From JABFWF01 sp035539135 (GTDB taxonomy: Bacteria; Pseudomonadota; Gammaproteobacteria; Xanthomonadales; Xanthomonadaceae), in assembly GCA_035539135.1 (NCBI GenBank), contig DATLJD010000014.1, positions 1 through 64,000 of the forward strand: DNA of 64,000 nucleotides. Reading direction: 5' to 3'. A model generated the notes under the pieces. It was not told where the DNA came from. It worked only from the letters and a program-made list of their open reading frames with translations, and ran no database searches. The translations under genes were made by a program, and so were the position numbers. Positions 19,427 to 28,240 of the stretch are shown here, one piece after another. Numbering within the stretch: the stretch's first letter is position 1; each line of letters starts with the position of its first letter.

Positions 19427-21007
19427 CTATCCCGCGTCGGCGACTTCCCGCCGCACCGGCATCCGCGCCGGCCAGCCGCCGGCGAAGGCCCTGTACAGCG
19501 CGATCACGCTGGTCGCGCTGCGGATGCGCGCCTCGGCGAGCGCGTCCTCGGCCTGCAGGCGGGTGCGTTCCGCGTCCAGCACCTCGAACAGGTCGGCCGC
19601 GCCGGCCTCGAAGCGCACCCGCGCCAGGCGCGCGGCGTTGGCGCTGTCGCGCGCGGCCTGCACCCGGTGCGCATCCTCGTTGCGCGCGCGGGCGGTGCGC
19701 ACCAGCGCGTTCTCGGCGTCTTCCAGCGCCAGCAGCACGGTCTGCTCGTAGCGCGCCAGCTCGCCGGCCGCGTCGGCATCCGCGGCGGCGATGCGCGCAC
19801 GCACGCGACCGACGTCCAGGAACGACCAGTCGATGCCGAGCGCGACCAGCCGGGTCTCGCTGTCGCGCTCGAACAGCGCGCCCGCGTCCACCGCCTGGCT
19901 GCCGATCAGGCCGCCGAGGGTGAAGCGCGGGAACAGGTCGGCGGTGGCGACGCCGATCTCCGCGGTGGCGGCGTGCAGGCGCTGCTCGGCGGCGGCGACG
20001 TCGGGGCGCCGGCGCAACAAGTCGCCCGGCGTGCCGGGATCGAGCTTGCCGGGCAGGGTCGGCAACGGCGCCGGCGCCTGCAGTTCGGCGATGCGCGCGT
20101 CCGGGGTGCGCCCGGTCAGCACCGCGATCCGGTGCATCGCGACCGCGACCTGCGCCTCCAGCGCGGGCACCCCGGCGAGGGTGGCTTCCAGCTGGGCGCG
20201 GGCGCGCGAGGTGTCGAACTCGCTGCCGCGCCCGGCGTCGAAGCGCGCCTGCACCAGGCGCAGGGTTTCGCGCTGGTTGTCGGCGTTCTCGCGGGCGACG
20301 CGCAGCCGGTCCTGCAGGCCGCGCAGCTCGACGTAGCTGCGCGCGAGCTCGCCGACGATCGCCACCTGCATCGCCGCCAGGTCGGAGGCCAGCGCCTGCG
20401 CCTGCGCGCGGTGCGCCTCCACGTTGCGGCGCACGCGGCCGAACAGGTCGAGTTCCCACGACGCCGACGCGGCGGCTTCGTAGTTCCTGCCATCGCGCTG
20501 CGCGCGTGACACGCCCGGCAGTTGGTCGGCGCTGGAACGCACGTCGGCGGCGCTGACGCCGGCGGTCACGGTCGGCAGGTAGTCAAACTTCGCGCCGCGC
20601 AGCAGCGCGTTGGCCGCGTCGTAGCGGGCCAGCGCGATGCGCAGGTCGTGGTTGGCGGCGAGCGCGTCCTCCACCAGCCGGGTCAGCATCGGATCGCCGA
20701 AGCCCTGCCAGAACGCGGCGTCGGCGGCGGGCAGCGCCGTCGCGTCCGGGTCCCCGGCAGCGGGGGCTTCCACCCGGGCGAAGTGATCGGGCGTATAGAG
20801 CTCGGGACGCACGTAGTCGGGGCCGACCGCGCAGGCGGACAGGAACAGGGTGGTCGTCAAGGCGAGAACGGTGCTCTTCCCCTTCCCCCGCGCGCGGGGG
20901 AAGGCCGGGATGGGGGCGAGGGGCGCCGACAGCGGCACCCTCACCCCGACCCTCTCCCGCAAGCGGGAGAGGGAGGCGATACCGGAAGCGGGGGACAGAT
21001 TACGCAT
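19427..21007 (-). CDS. RND efflux outer-membrane lipoprotein (OprN/OprM/NodT family)
   Basis: Outer-membrane channel of the tripartite pump, last gene of the operon. It has the lipobox LSAC-AVGPDYVRPE and two OEP repeats of long helices with GDLLRRRPDVAAAEQ, typical of the NodT family. The only ATG upstream of the signal is at 21007, overlapping the permease stop codon by 8 nt. From there 46 residues encoded largely by two repeat hairpins (20881-20904 and 20950-20973) precede the usual KGKSTVLALTTT signal. No good internal start is visible, so the true N-terminus is uncertain. Confidence 0.88.
   Translation of the reverse strand: MRNLSPASGIASLSRLRERVGVRVPLSAPLAPIPAFPRARGKGKSTVLALTTTLFLSACAVGPDYVRPELYTPDHFARVEAPAAGDPDATALPAADAAFWQGFGDPMLTRLVEDALAANHDLRIALARYDAANALLRGAKFDYLPTVTAGVSAADVRSSADQLPGVSRAQRDGRNYEAAASASWELDLFGRVRRNVEAHRAQAQALASDLAAMQVAIVGELARSYVELRGLQDRLRVARENADNQRETLRLVQARFDAGRGSEFDTSRARAQLEATLAGVPALEAQVAVAMHRIAVLTGRTPDARIAELQAPAPLPTLPGKLDPGTPGDLLRRRPDVAAAEQRLHAATAEIGVATADLFPRFTLGGLIGSQAVDAGALFERDSETRLVALGIDWSFLDVGRVRARIAAADADAAGELARYEQTVLLALEDAENALVRTARARNEDAHRVQAARDSANAARLARVRFEAGAADLFEVLDAERTRLQAEDALAEARIRSATSVIALYRAFAGGWPARMPVRREVADAG
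20881..20973. repeat. Two REP-like hairpins inside the OMF reading frame
   Basis: Perfect hairpins with 11-bp stems: CCTTCCCCCGC / GCGGGGGAAGG (20881-20904) and CCCTCTCCCGC / GCGGGAGAGGG (20950-20973). Such CCCTCTCCCGC hairpins are typical intergenic repeats of Xanthomonadaceae. Here they separate the efflux permease stop from the outer-membrane protein signal peptide and stay open in that frame. Confidence 0.75.
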
Positions 21008-24000
21008 TGACAGTCTCCAGTTCGCCCGCGTCGGCGGCGTGCGCGCGCCGGCTCACCAGCTTGCGCAGCGCGACGTAGAACACGGGGGTGAGGAACAGGC
21101 CGAACAGGGTCACGCCGAGCATGCCGGCGAACACGGTGATGCCGGTCACCGAGCGCACTTCCGCGCCGGCGCCGTGCGAGAGCACCAGCGGGACCGTGCC
21201 GGCGATGAAGGCGATCGAGGTCATCACGATCGGGCGCAGGCGCAGCCGGCAGGCTTCCAGCGCGGCCTCGACGATGCCCTTGCCCTGCAGCTCGAGCTCG
21301 CGCGCGAACTCGACGATCAGGATCGCGTTCTTGCACGCCAGCCCCATCAGCACCACCAGGCCGACCTGCACGAACACGTTGTTGTCGCCGCCGGTCAGCC
21401 ACACGCCGAGCAGCGCCGACAGCAGCGTCATCGGCACGATCAGGATCACCGCCAGCGGCAGGGTCCAGCTCTCGTACAGCGCGGCCAGCACCAGGAAGGC
21501 GAGCAGGATCGCGACCGGGAACACCACCAGCGCGGCCTTGCCCTGGGTTGCCTGCTGGTAGCTCAGGTCGGTCCATTCGATCGCCATGCCGTTGGGCAGC
21601 ACTTTGCTGGCGATGCCTTCCAGCGCCTGCATCGCCTGCGCCGAGGACAGCACCCGCGGGTCCGCCTCGCCGGCGAGGTCCGCGGCCGGGTGGCCGTTGT
21701 AGCGCAGCACCGGGTCCGGCCCGTAGGTCTGGTGGATCTTCACCATCGAGCCGATCGGCACCATCTCGCCCTGCGCGTTGCGGGTGCGCAGGTTGGCGAT
21801 GTCCTCCACGCTGTCGCGGAACGGCGCGTCGGCCTGGGCGATCACCTGCCAGGTGCGGCCGAACTGGTTGAAGTCGTTGACGTAGGCCGAGCCGAGGTAG
21901 GTCTGCAGGGTGTCGAACAGTTCCGTGAGGGCGACGCCCTGGGCCTTGGCCTTGGTCCGGTCGACCTCGGCGTCCAGCTGCGGCACGTTGGCCTGGTAGC
22001 TGCTGATCGGGAAGCCCATGCCCGGCGTCTGCGCGACGGTGCCCTGCATCGCGTTGACCGCGTCCTGCAGCGCGCCGTAGCCGAGCTGGCCGCGGTCCTC
22101 GATGAACAGCTGGTAGCCGTTGCCGTTGCCCAGGCCGAGGATCGGCGGCGGCATCATCGAGAACGCGAAGCCCTCCTGCAGCCCGGCGATCTTCGCGTTG
22201 ATCTCGGCGTTGATCTCGGCCGCGCTGCGATGGCGTTCGCCGAACGGCTTCAGCGGCAGGAACACCACGCCGGTGTTGGGCGTGTTGGTGAACTGCAGCG
22301 CGTTGAGGCCGGGGAACGCGACCGTGTGGGCGACGCCCTCGGTCTGCATCGCGAGCTCGCCGACCTTGGACAGCATTGCGTCGGTGCGCGCGAGCGACGA
22401 CCCTTCCGGCAGCTTGACGCCGGCGATCAGGTACAGCTTGTCCTGGGTCGGGATGAAGCCGGCGGGCACGGCCTTGAACATCACCCCGGTCGCGACCAGC
22501 AGCACCGCGTACACCACGAACACCGCGCCGCGGCGGCCGAGCGCGCGCGACACCGCGCCCTGGTACTTCCCGGAGCTGGTGTGGAAGAAGCGGTTGAACG
22601 GGACGAACAGCCAGCCGAACAGGCGCTCGATAAGCCGCGTCGGCCCGTCCTTCGGCGCGCCGTGGGCCTTGAGCAGGCGCGCGGCCAGCGCCGGCGACAG
22701 GGTCAGCGAGTTGACCGCGGAGATCACCGTCGAGATCGCGATGGTCACCGCGAACTGCTTGTAGAACTGCCCGGTCACGCCCGACAGGAAGGCCATCGGC
22801 ACGAACACGGCGCACAGCACCAGCGCGATCGCGATGATCGGGCCGGACACTTCCTTCATCGCCAGGTGCGCGGCCTGCAACGGGGTGGCGCCGTCCTCGA
22901 TGTGGCGCTCGACGTTCTCCACCACCACGATCGCGTCGTCCACCACGATGCCGATCGCCAGCACCAGCCCGAACAGGCTCAGGGTGTTGATCGAGAAACC
23001 GAGCAGGTACAGCGCGGCGAAGGTACCGACCACCGACACCGGCACCGCGATCAGCGGGATGATCGACGCGCGCCAGGTCTGCAGGAACAGGATCACCACC
23101 AGCACCACCAGCAGCACCGCCTCCAGCAGGGTGCTGACCACCGCCTTGATCGAGTCGCGCACGAAGATGGTGGTGTCGTACACCGCCTCGTACTTGATGC
23201 CCTGCGGGAAACGGGCGGACAGCTCGTCCATGGTCGCGATGACGTTGTCGCGGATCTCCAGCGCGTTCGCGCCCGGCGCCTGGAAGATGCCGATCGCGAC
23301 CGCGTTCTTGCCGTCCAGCTTGGAGCGCAGGGTGTAGTCGCCGGCGCCGAGCTCGAGGCGGGCGACGTCGGCCAGCCGCACGATCTCGCCGTCCGCGCCG
23401 GCCTTGAGCACGATGTCGCCGAACTCCTGCGTCGTCTGCAGGCGCCCGCGCGCGTTGATCAGGGTCAGGAAGTCGCTGCTCGGCATCGGCTCGGCGCCGA
23501 GCTGGCCCGCGGAGACCTGCACGTTCTGCTCGCGCATCGCGCGCACGACGTCGCCGGCGGTCAGGCCGCGCGAGGCGATCTTGTCCGGATCCAGCCACGC
23601 GCGCATCGCGTAGTCGCCGCCGCCGAAGACCTGGGCGTCGCCCACGCCGCGGATCCGCGACAGCGCGTCCTTGACGTGCAGGCGCGCGTAGTTGCGCAGG
23701 TACAGGGTGTCGTACTTGCCGCTGGGCGAGGTCAGGTGCACCACCATCAGGAAGGTCGGCGACTGCTTCTGGGTGGTCACGCCCTGCCGGCGCACGTCCT
23801 CCGGCAGCCGCGCCAGCGCCTGGCTGACCCGGTTCTGCACCTTGACCGCCGCCTCGTCGGCGTCGGTGCCGGGGCGGAAGGTGACGGTCATCTGCAGCAC
23901 GCCGTCGGAACCGGCGACCGACTTGAGATACATCATGTCCTCGACGCCGTTGATCGCTTCCTCCAGCGGGGTCGCCACCGTTTCGGCGATCACCTTCGGA

Positions 24001-24164
24001 TTGGCGCCCGGGTACACCGTGCGCACCACCACCGAGGGCGGCACCACCTCGGGGTATTCGCCGACCGGCAGCAGCGGGATCGCGATCAGGCCGGCGGCGA
24101 AGATCACGATCGACAGCACCGCGGCGAAGATCGGCCGGTCGATGAAGAATTTGGAGAAGTCCAT
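21000..24164 (-). CDS. RND efflux permease, MexF-like (HAE1 family)
   Basis: Inner-membrane proton-driven drug exporter of 1054 aa, full length for the HAE1 family. The N-terminus MDFSKFFIDRPIFAAVLS, the porter segment MVVHLTSPSGKYDTLYL, FLQTWRASIIPLIAVPVS and the TM4 segment GIVVDDAIVVVENVE (Asp pair of the proton relay) are readable. By remembered family patterns it resembles MexF more than MexB or AcrB. It lies 139 nt downstream of the adaptor gene; a short G-rich inverted repeat occupies that gap. Its stop overlaps the channel gene start. Confidence 0.95.
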   Translation of the reverse strand: MDFSKFFIDRPIFAAVLSIVIFAAGLIAIPLLPVGEYPEVVPPSVVVRTVYPGANPKVIAETVATPLEEAINGVEDMMYLKSVAGSDGVLQMTVTFRPGTDADEAAVKVQNRVSQALARLPEDVRRQGVTTQKQSPTFLMVVHLTSPSGKYDTLYLRNYARLHVKDALSRIRGVGDAQVFGGGDYAMRAWLDPDKIASRGLTAGDVVRAMREQNVQVSAGQLGAEPMPSSDFLTLINARGRLQTTQEFGDIVLKAGADGEIVRLADVARLELGAGDYTLRSKLDGKNAVAIGIFQAPGANALEIRDNVIATMDELSARFPQGIKYEAVYDTTIFVRDSIKAVVSTLLEAVLLVVLVVILFLQTWRASIIPLIAVPVSVVGTFAALYLLGFSINTLSLFGLVLAIGIVVDDAIVVVENVERHIEDGATPLQAAHLAMKEVSGPIIAIALVLCAVFVPMAFLSGVTGQFYKQFAVTIAISTVISAVNSLTLSPALAARLLKAHGAPKDGPTRLIERLFGWLFVPFNRFFHTSSGKYQGAVSRALGRRGAVFVVYAVLLVATGVMFKAVPAGFIPTQDKLYLIAGVKLPEGSSLARTDAMLSKVGELAMQTEGVAHTVAFPGLNALQFTNTPNTGVVFLPLKPFGERHRSAAEINAEINAKIAGLQEGFAFSMMPPPILGLGNGNGYQLFIEDRGQLGYGALQDAVNAMQGTVAQTPGMGFPISSYQANVPQLDAEVDRTKAKAQGVALTELFDTLQTYLGSAYVNDFNQFGRTWQVIAQADAPFRDSVEDIANLRTRNAQGEMVPIGSMVKIHQTYGPDPVLRYNGHPAADLAGEADPRVLSSAQAMQALEGIASKVLPNGMAIEWTDLSYQQATQGKAALVVFPVAILLAFLVLAALYESWTLPLAVILIVPMTLLSALLGVWLTGGDNNVFVQVGLVVLMGLACKNAILIVEFARELELQGKGIVEAALEACRLRLRPIVMTSIAFIAGTVPLVLSHGAGAEVRSVTGITVFAGMLGVTLFGLFLTPVFYVALRKLVSRRAHAADAGELETVNA

Positions 24165-24223
24165 GGGGAATTTCCTTGCGTGGACCGCTTCCCGCGCGGG
24201 AAGACGGCAAGGGGTTGCCTGCC

Positions 24224-24258
24224 GACCCTCCCCGCGAAGGGGGAGGGAACGGGGAGGG
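24224..24258. repeat. Inverted repeat between adaptor and permease genes
   Basis: ACCCTCCCC and GGGGAGGGT (24224-24232 and 24250-24258) flank a G-rich loop. It belongs to the same class of CCTCCCC/GGGGAGG repeats as those at 20881-20973 and could modulate expression of the downstream genes; that role is inferred only. Confidence 0.5.
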
Positions 24259-24303
24259 TCGCCAGGCGAACGGGTCCGGCGCGCGCGGCGCCGGCGGCCG
24301 GCG

Positions 24304-25497
24304 CTACGGCGCGGCGGCCAGCTGCGGAGCCGGCGGCGGCGCGCCCATCGCGATCTGCTTCGGCGCCACCGGCATGCCCGGGAAGAACACCTTCTGCACG
24401 CCGTGCACGATGACCTTGTCGCTCGGCGCCAACCCGGAGGTCACCACCCGCAGGCCGTCGATCATTGGGCCGAGCTCGACGTCCTTGCGCATCGCGGTGT
24501 CTTTCGGGCCGAGCACGTAGACGTACTTGCGGTCCTGGTCGGTCAGCACCGCCTTGTCGTCCACCAGCATCGCGCGAAAGTCGCCGCTGCCCTCCAGCTG
24601 CACGCGCGCGAACAGGCCGGGCGTGAACACGCGGTCCGGATTGCGCACCACGGCGCGGGCGCGGATGGTGCCGGTGGCCGGGTCGACCTGGTTGTCGATG
24701 AAGTCGACCGTGCCCTCGTGCGGATAGCCGTCCTCGTTGGCGAGGCCGATCCGCACCGGGTTGCCGGAACGCGCGCGCTCGTCCTTGCGCGCCAGTTCGG
24801 CGTAGCGCAGGAAGCTCTGCTCGTCGCTCTCGAAGTACACGTACATCGGGTCCTGCGAGACCACGGTGGTGAGCAGGGTGGCGTCGGCCTGGGCGAGGTT
24901 GCCCTCGGTGACCATGGCGCGTCCGGCGCGGCCGTCGATCGGCGAGCGCACCTCGGTGAACTGCAGGTCCAGCTTCGCGGCGGCGACCGCGGCCTCGGCC
25001 GCGCGCACGGCGGCCTCGCCTTGCGCGGTGGCGGCCTTGCGGGTCTCGAACTCCTCGCGCGAGATCGCCTTCGCTTCGATCAGTTCCTGCGCGCGCGCGT
25101 CCTGGCTGTGCGCCAGCCGCGCTTCGCTGCGGGCGCGGGCGAGATCGGCGAGCGCGCGGTCGAGCGCGGCCTTGTACGGCCGCTGGTCGATCACGAACAG
25201 CAGGTCGCCCTTGTGCACTTCCTGGCCTTCCTCATAGGCCACGCGCTGCACGTAGCCACTGACGCGCGGGCGCAGCTCGACGGTCTCCACCGCGGCGACG
25301 CGGCCGGTGAAGTCGTCCCACTGGCGCACCTGCTTGGTGAGCACGGTGGCGACGCTGACCTGCGGCGGCGGCGGGGCGGCATTCGGCGCGGCCTCGCTGC
25401 TGCAGGCGGCGACGGCGACCGCGATCGCGGCCGAGAGCAGCAGGGCCGCGATGGGCAGCCGCACGGCGGCGTGGCCCTTCTGGTAGCGACGGTTCAT
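24304..25497 (-). CDS. RND periplasmic adaptor lipoprotein, MexE-like
   Basis: Membrane fusion protein of 397 aa linking permease and outer channel. The signal ends in the lipobox VAAC-SSEA. A lipoyl-like hairpin (ELRPRVSGYV, GDLLFVIDQRPY), a coiled-coil stretch rich in Ala/Arg/Glu (about 115-180) and the beta-barrel segment DFIDNQVDPATGTIRARA follow, as in MexE/AcrA. The start overlaps the upstream SDR stop as ATGA, implying translational coupling. Confidence 0.93.
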   Translation of the reverse strand: MNRRYQKGHAAVRLPIAALLLSAAIAVAVAACSSEAAPNAAPPPPQVSVATVLTKQVRQWDDFTGRVAAVETVELRPRVSGYVQRVAYEEGQEVHKGDLLFVIDQRPYKAALDRALADLARARSEARLAHSQDARAQELIEAKAISREEFETRKAATAQGEAAVRAAEAAVAAAKLDLQFTEVRSPIDGRAGRAMVTEGNLAQADATLLTTVVSQDPMYVYFESDEQSFLRYAELARKDERARSGNPVRIGLANEDGYPHEGTVDFIDNQVDPATGTIRARAVVRNPDRVFTPGLFARVQLEGSGDFRAMLVDDKAVLTDQDRKYVYVLGPKDTAMRKDVELGPMIDGLRVVTSGLAPSDKVIVHGVQKVFFPGMPVAPKQIAMGAPPPAPQLAAAP

Positions 25498-26315
25498 CCG
25501 GAAACTCCTTTTCTAGGCGGGGGGAGGGCGATGGAATCGAGCAGGGTGCGGGCGTCCTGCAGACAGCGTGCTGTCAGCAGCGGCGCGTCGCTATCCGGGT
25601 CTTGCGCCGCCGCGCGCGGCGCGGATGGCTGGCGGTCGCGCGCGTGGCAACGGACCACGGCATCGGCGCTGCCGCGCCGTTCGACCAGCGCGAGCGCGTG
25701 GCGGCCGACCTCGTGCGCGCATGGCCAGTGCGGGCAGCCGCCGACGTCGTCGTCCGCGCGGACCGGCGCGTCTAGCGACAGCAACTGCACGCGCACCGGC
25801 AGGCTGCGTGCTTCGTCGTGCAGCACCCGCGCGAGCATGCGCAGCGCGGCCGCGGCGACCGAACGCGCGCCGTGGCCGGCCCACGGACGCTCGCTGCCGG
25901 GCGCGCCGACCAGCACGTAGCTGCCGCCGCGGCCGCCGGCCGCGAGCAGCGGCAGCAGCTGGCGCGCCGCCGCGAGGTGCGGTTGCACGGTGGCGTCCCA
26001 GGCGCGGCGCAGGTCGCCGGCCGGAAGTTCGAGCAGGCGCCCGTGCGCGTCCGGCGGATCGAACGCCGCGACCACGCCGGCCAGCGGGCGGCCGAGTCGT
26101 TGCGCCTCGTTCGCCAGCGCGGCGGCGCTGCGTTCGCCGCGGACGTGGGCGCGCAGCAGCCGCAGCGCGGCGCGCGGGTGGCGCTGGCGCAGGGCCGCCA
26201 GGCGGTCGCGCGCCGACCCGGTCGCAGCGACCTCCCAGCCGGCCTCCAGGGCGGCGGCGACCACCCCGGCGCCCACGGCCGAGTCCGCGCCCAGGACGAG
26301 CAGGGCGGGTTTCAT
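25494..26315 (-). CDS. Degenerate SDR-type NAD(P)-binding protein
   Basis: A 273-aa Rossmann protein heading the efflux operon. VLGADSAVGAGVV near the N-terminus is the Gly-rich dinucleotide loop of short-chain dehydrogenases. The usual catalytic Tyr-x3-Lys is not visible: the expected region reads WAGHGARSVAAAALRM. It may therefore be non-catalytic or use another mechanism. Its position between a LysR gene and a MexEF-OprN-like pump parallels the oxidoreductase MexS, though MexS belongs to a different dehydrogenase family. The C-terminus (after about 200) is low in recognisable motifs. Confidence 0.7.
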   Translation of the reverse strand: MKPALLVLGADSAVGAGVVAAALEAGWEVAATGSARDRLAALRQRHPRAALRLLRAHVRGERSAAALANEAQRLGRPLAGVVAAFDPPDAHGRLLELPAGDLRRAWDATVQPHLAAARQLLPLLAAGGRGGSYVLVGAPGSERPWAGHGARSVAAAALRMLARVLHDEARSLPVRVQLLSLDAPVRADDDVGGCPHWPCAHEVGRHALALVERRGSADAVVRCHARDRQPSAPRAAAQDPDSDAPLLTARCLQDARTLLDSIALPPPRKGVSG

Positions 26316-26768
26316 CGTCCCGCCTCCGGGATTGTTTCTCCCGGGTTCGGGATGGTGCGCCGGCCGAACGGCAGCACTTGCCGCGCGGCCGCGGCCGGCT
26401 GGTCGCCGGCCGGCGACGGCTGCGTGCGCGGCGCCGCCAGAGCCTGCGTCGGGCCCCGCGCCGCCCGCAGGCCGCGGCCGGAAGCCGTGCGAGGAGCGAA
26501 AGAGCCCGGCCTGACCGGGATCGGCAGGCGGCGCGGGAACGATGGCAGCGGGAGGGCGAGGGTGGCCCGGAGGGAGAACATGACAGGCGGGGCGCTGGGG
26601 GAGGGCGCACAGGTTAGGGATGCGAATGGCGCTTGATTAGCCGGCAAATGGGGGAATAATTGTCCCGAAGTCGGTCCAATCGCCCTCCCTTCTTCCGACG
26701 CGCCTTCCCTGCCTCCTTGTCCCCGCCCACGCGGCGGGCCCTCCGTCCCCTTTTTCCCGGAGCCCCGC
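26316..26768. other. Divergent regulatory region, efflux operon / lysR
   Basis: 453 bp without a supportable gene. It should carry the LysR operator and both promoters. A plus-strand promoter is seen at 26633-26660. On the minus side the SDR gene has GGAGG 7 nt before its start and AACAAT about 17 nt upstream as a weak -10. No unambiguous T-N11-A operator stands out. Confidence 0.45.
26633..26660 (+). promoter_or_regulatory. Sigma70-type promoter of lysR
   Basis: TTGATT (26633-26638), a 16-nt spacer and AATAAT (26655-26660, 5 of 6 matches), within an unusually AT-rich patch. The predicted start lies about 100 nt upstream of the lysR ATG at 26769. Confidence 0.6.
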
Positions 26769-27791
26769 ATGGCCCGCGACCTCAACGACACCCTGATTTT
26801 CGTCAAGGTGGTCGAGCACGGCAGTTTCATTTCCGCGGCGCGCGCGCTGCGCCTGCCCAAGACGACCGTCAGCCGCAAGGTGCAGGAACTGGAGACGCGC
26901 CTGGGCGCGCAGCTCCTGCACCGCACCACCCGCAAGCTCGGCCTCACCGAAGCCGGCAACGTGTACTTCGAACACTGCCAGCGCATCTCGCGCGAACTGG
27001 ACGAGGCCGAGAGCGCGGTCGGCCAGCTGCAGGGCGGCCCGCGCGGCTGGCTGCGGGTCACCGCGCCGTATTCGGCCGGCATCATGTGGATCGCGCCGCT
27101 GCTGGGCGAATTCCACGCCAGCCACCCGGAGGTGCGGGTGGAACTGGTGTTGACCAACGAGTCGCTGGACCTGATCGACAAGGAACTCGACGTCGCCCTG
27201 CGCATCGGTCCGCTCGCGGACTCCACCCTGGTCGCGCGCCGGCTCGCCGCGTTCCGCACCCAGGTCTACGCGAGCCAGGGCTACATCGACCGCCACGGCG
27301 AACCGCTGCATCCCGACGAGCTGCAGCACCACCGCACGCTGTCCTATGCGAAGTTCCGCCGCAACGGTGTCCACCTGTGGCCGCTCGCGGACGGCCAGGG
27401 CCAGGCCGACTACCGCGTGGATCCGGTGCTGGTGGCCAACGATCCCGCCGCGCTGATGGGCGCCCTGCTGTGCGGCGAAGGCCTGATGCTGGCCAGCGAC
27501 GTGTCGATCAAGCGCCACGCCGAGCAGGGCACCGTGCGCCGCGTCCTGGCCGGCTGGAACGGGCCGCAGATGGAGCTCAACGCGGTCTATCCGCGCGGGC
27601 GCGTGCAGTCGCCCAAGGTGCGCGCGTTCGTCGACTTCCTGGTCGCGCGCCTGCGCTTCGACGCCGACTACATGCAGCACCTGTGTCCGAACGAACAGGG
27701 ACATTGCAAGGCGAAGGCCGCGCACGCGAGCGACGGTGCGCGCGCGCCGCGCGAGGTGGTCGAGGAGGCGCTGGCGGAAGCCGCCGCCTAG
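26769..27791 (+). CDS. LysR-family transcriptional regulator
   Basis: DNA-binding regulator of 340 aa, divergent from the efflux operon and its likely local regulator. The N-terminal winged helix-turn-helix (GSFISAARALRLPKTTVSRK, residues about 18-40) is followed by a linker helix and a periplasmic-binding-protein-like effector domain (about 90-300). The family is usually near 300 aa; the extra tail after about 300 (CPNEQGHCKAKAAHASDG and on) is Ala/Glu-rich and has two Cys close together. The position suggests a MexT-like role; the effector is unknown. Confidence 0.9.
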   Translation: MARDLNDTLIFVKVVEHGSFISAARALRLPKTTVSRKVQELETRLGAQLLHRTTRKLGLTEAGNVYFEHCQRISRELDEAESAVGQLQGGPRGWLRVTAPYSAGIMWIAPLLGEFHASHPEVRVELVLTNESLDLIDKELDVALRIGPLADSTLVARRLAAFRTQVYASQGYIDRHGEPLHPDELQHHRTLSYAKFRRNGVHLWPLADGQGQADYRVDPVLVANDPAALMGALLCGEGLMLASDVSIKRHAEQGTVRRVLAGWNGPQMELNAVYPRGRVQSPKVRAFVDFLVARLRFDADYMQHLCPNEQGHCKAKAAHASDGARAPREVVEEALAEAAA

Positions 27792-27806
27792 CGCCGAGCC
27801 CGCGTT

Positions 27807-27834
27807 CAGCCGATGCCCAGTCGGGCATCGGCTG
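27807..27834. terminator. Hairpin between lysR and the SRP RNA gene
   Basis: Perfect 12-bp stem CAGCCGATGCCC / GGGCATCGGCTG with loop AGTC, 16 nt after the lysR stop and about 24 nt past the 3' end of the convergent SRP RNA. It could end both transcripts. No T-run follows on either strand. Confidence 0.6.
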
Positions 27835-27857
27835 CGCGGAATCCCGAAAATGGCGAT

Positions 27858-27959
27858 GACCCCGCCGACTGACCTCGGCGCCCGCGTCATCCGATACCGT
27901 TGCTGCCTTCCGGCCCTGGCGGGGTTTTCGGACTAGCGTCGCGAGGGGCCGACGGGGCC
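27858..27959 (-). ncRNA. ffs: SRP 4.5S RNA
   Basis: Signal recognition particle RNA of the small bacterial type. Read on the minus strand it contains the universally conserved tetraloop region AGGGCCGGAAGGCAGCA, followed by the asymmetric-bulge side GGATGACGCG. The 5' end GGCCCCGTCGGC pairs with the 3' end GTCGGCGGGGTC to close one rod of about 100 nt. The ends are placed by that pairing and are uncertain by a few bases. A TAGAAT -10 candidate lies at 28009-28004, giving a leader of about 40 nt that would need trimming. Confidence 0.93.
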
Positions 27960-28031
27960 ACCATGGAAGCTGCGTCGCGCGATGCCGCAACGCAGGGCCG
28001 CGCATTCTACGCGATCCCGCGAAGCGGCGGC

Positions 28032-28082
28032 TACGCAAAACGCCCCTTGCGGGGCGCTTCGCGTATGTGGCGGAGAGAGGGG
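28032..28082 (-). repeat. 51-bp direct repeat of the tRNA-Ser 3' end plus terminator
   Basis: Identical over 51 bp to 28205-28255. It includes the last 15 nt of tRNA-Ser (with CCA) and the full terminator hairpin with its T-run, but no tRNA body. Confidence 0.9.
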
Positions 28083-28203
28083 ATGGACTCGGGCCCTCCA
28101 TGGCCCTCGCCCGCGCCGCGCGGGCAGCCTGCGGCTGTCCAAATCGGCTTCCTGCCGATTTGTCGAACCCGTCGGGGTTCTCGTCACGTCCTCTCTCCGC
28201 CCC
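28083..28203. other. Array of four hairpins between the tRNA-end duplicates
   Basis: Within 71 bp there are four perfect hairpins: 28110-28124 (CCCGCG/CGCGGG), 28126-28136 (AGCC/GGCT), 28140-28162 (CAAATCGGC/GCCGATTTG) and 28165-28180 (GAACCC/GGGTTC). Upstream, 28091-28106 has GGGCCCTCCATGGCCC, related to the CCATCCATGG apex of the dispersed repeats. At the right edge CCTCTCTCCGCC (28190-28201) is the inverse complement of the tRNA 3' end. No coding frame is supported. A structured RNA or a repeat element is possible. Confidence 0.6.
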
Positions 28204-28204
28204 A

Positions 28205-28238
28205 TACGCAAAACGCCCCTTGCGGGGCGCTTCGCGTA
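28205..28238 (-). terminator. Terminator of tRNA-Ser
   Basis: On the minus strand CGCCCC, loop GCAA, GGGGCG and then TTTT, nested in outer arms GCGTA/TACGC. It starts about 3 nt after the tRNA CCA end. Confidence 0.8.
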
Positions 28239-28240
28239 TG

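Noticed and set aside
20850..24413. 1187-residue open frame antisense to the efflux permease, and similar giant antisense frames (2554-4623, 5853-8723, 28312-30588, 36344-38302, 42235-45019, 55644-58571)
   Set aside because: Each lies opposite a well-recognised gene, is rich in Arg, His, Gln and Ala with no domain, and is explained by high GC at third positions suppressing stop codons.
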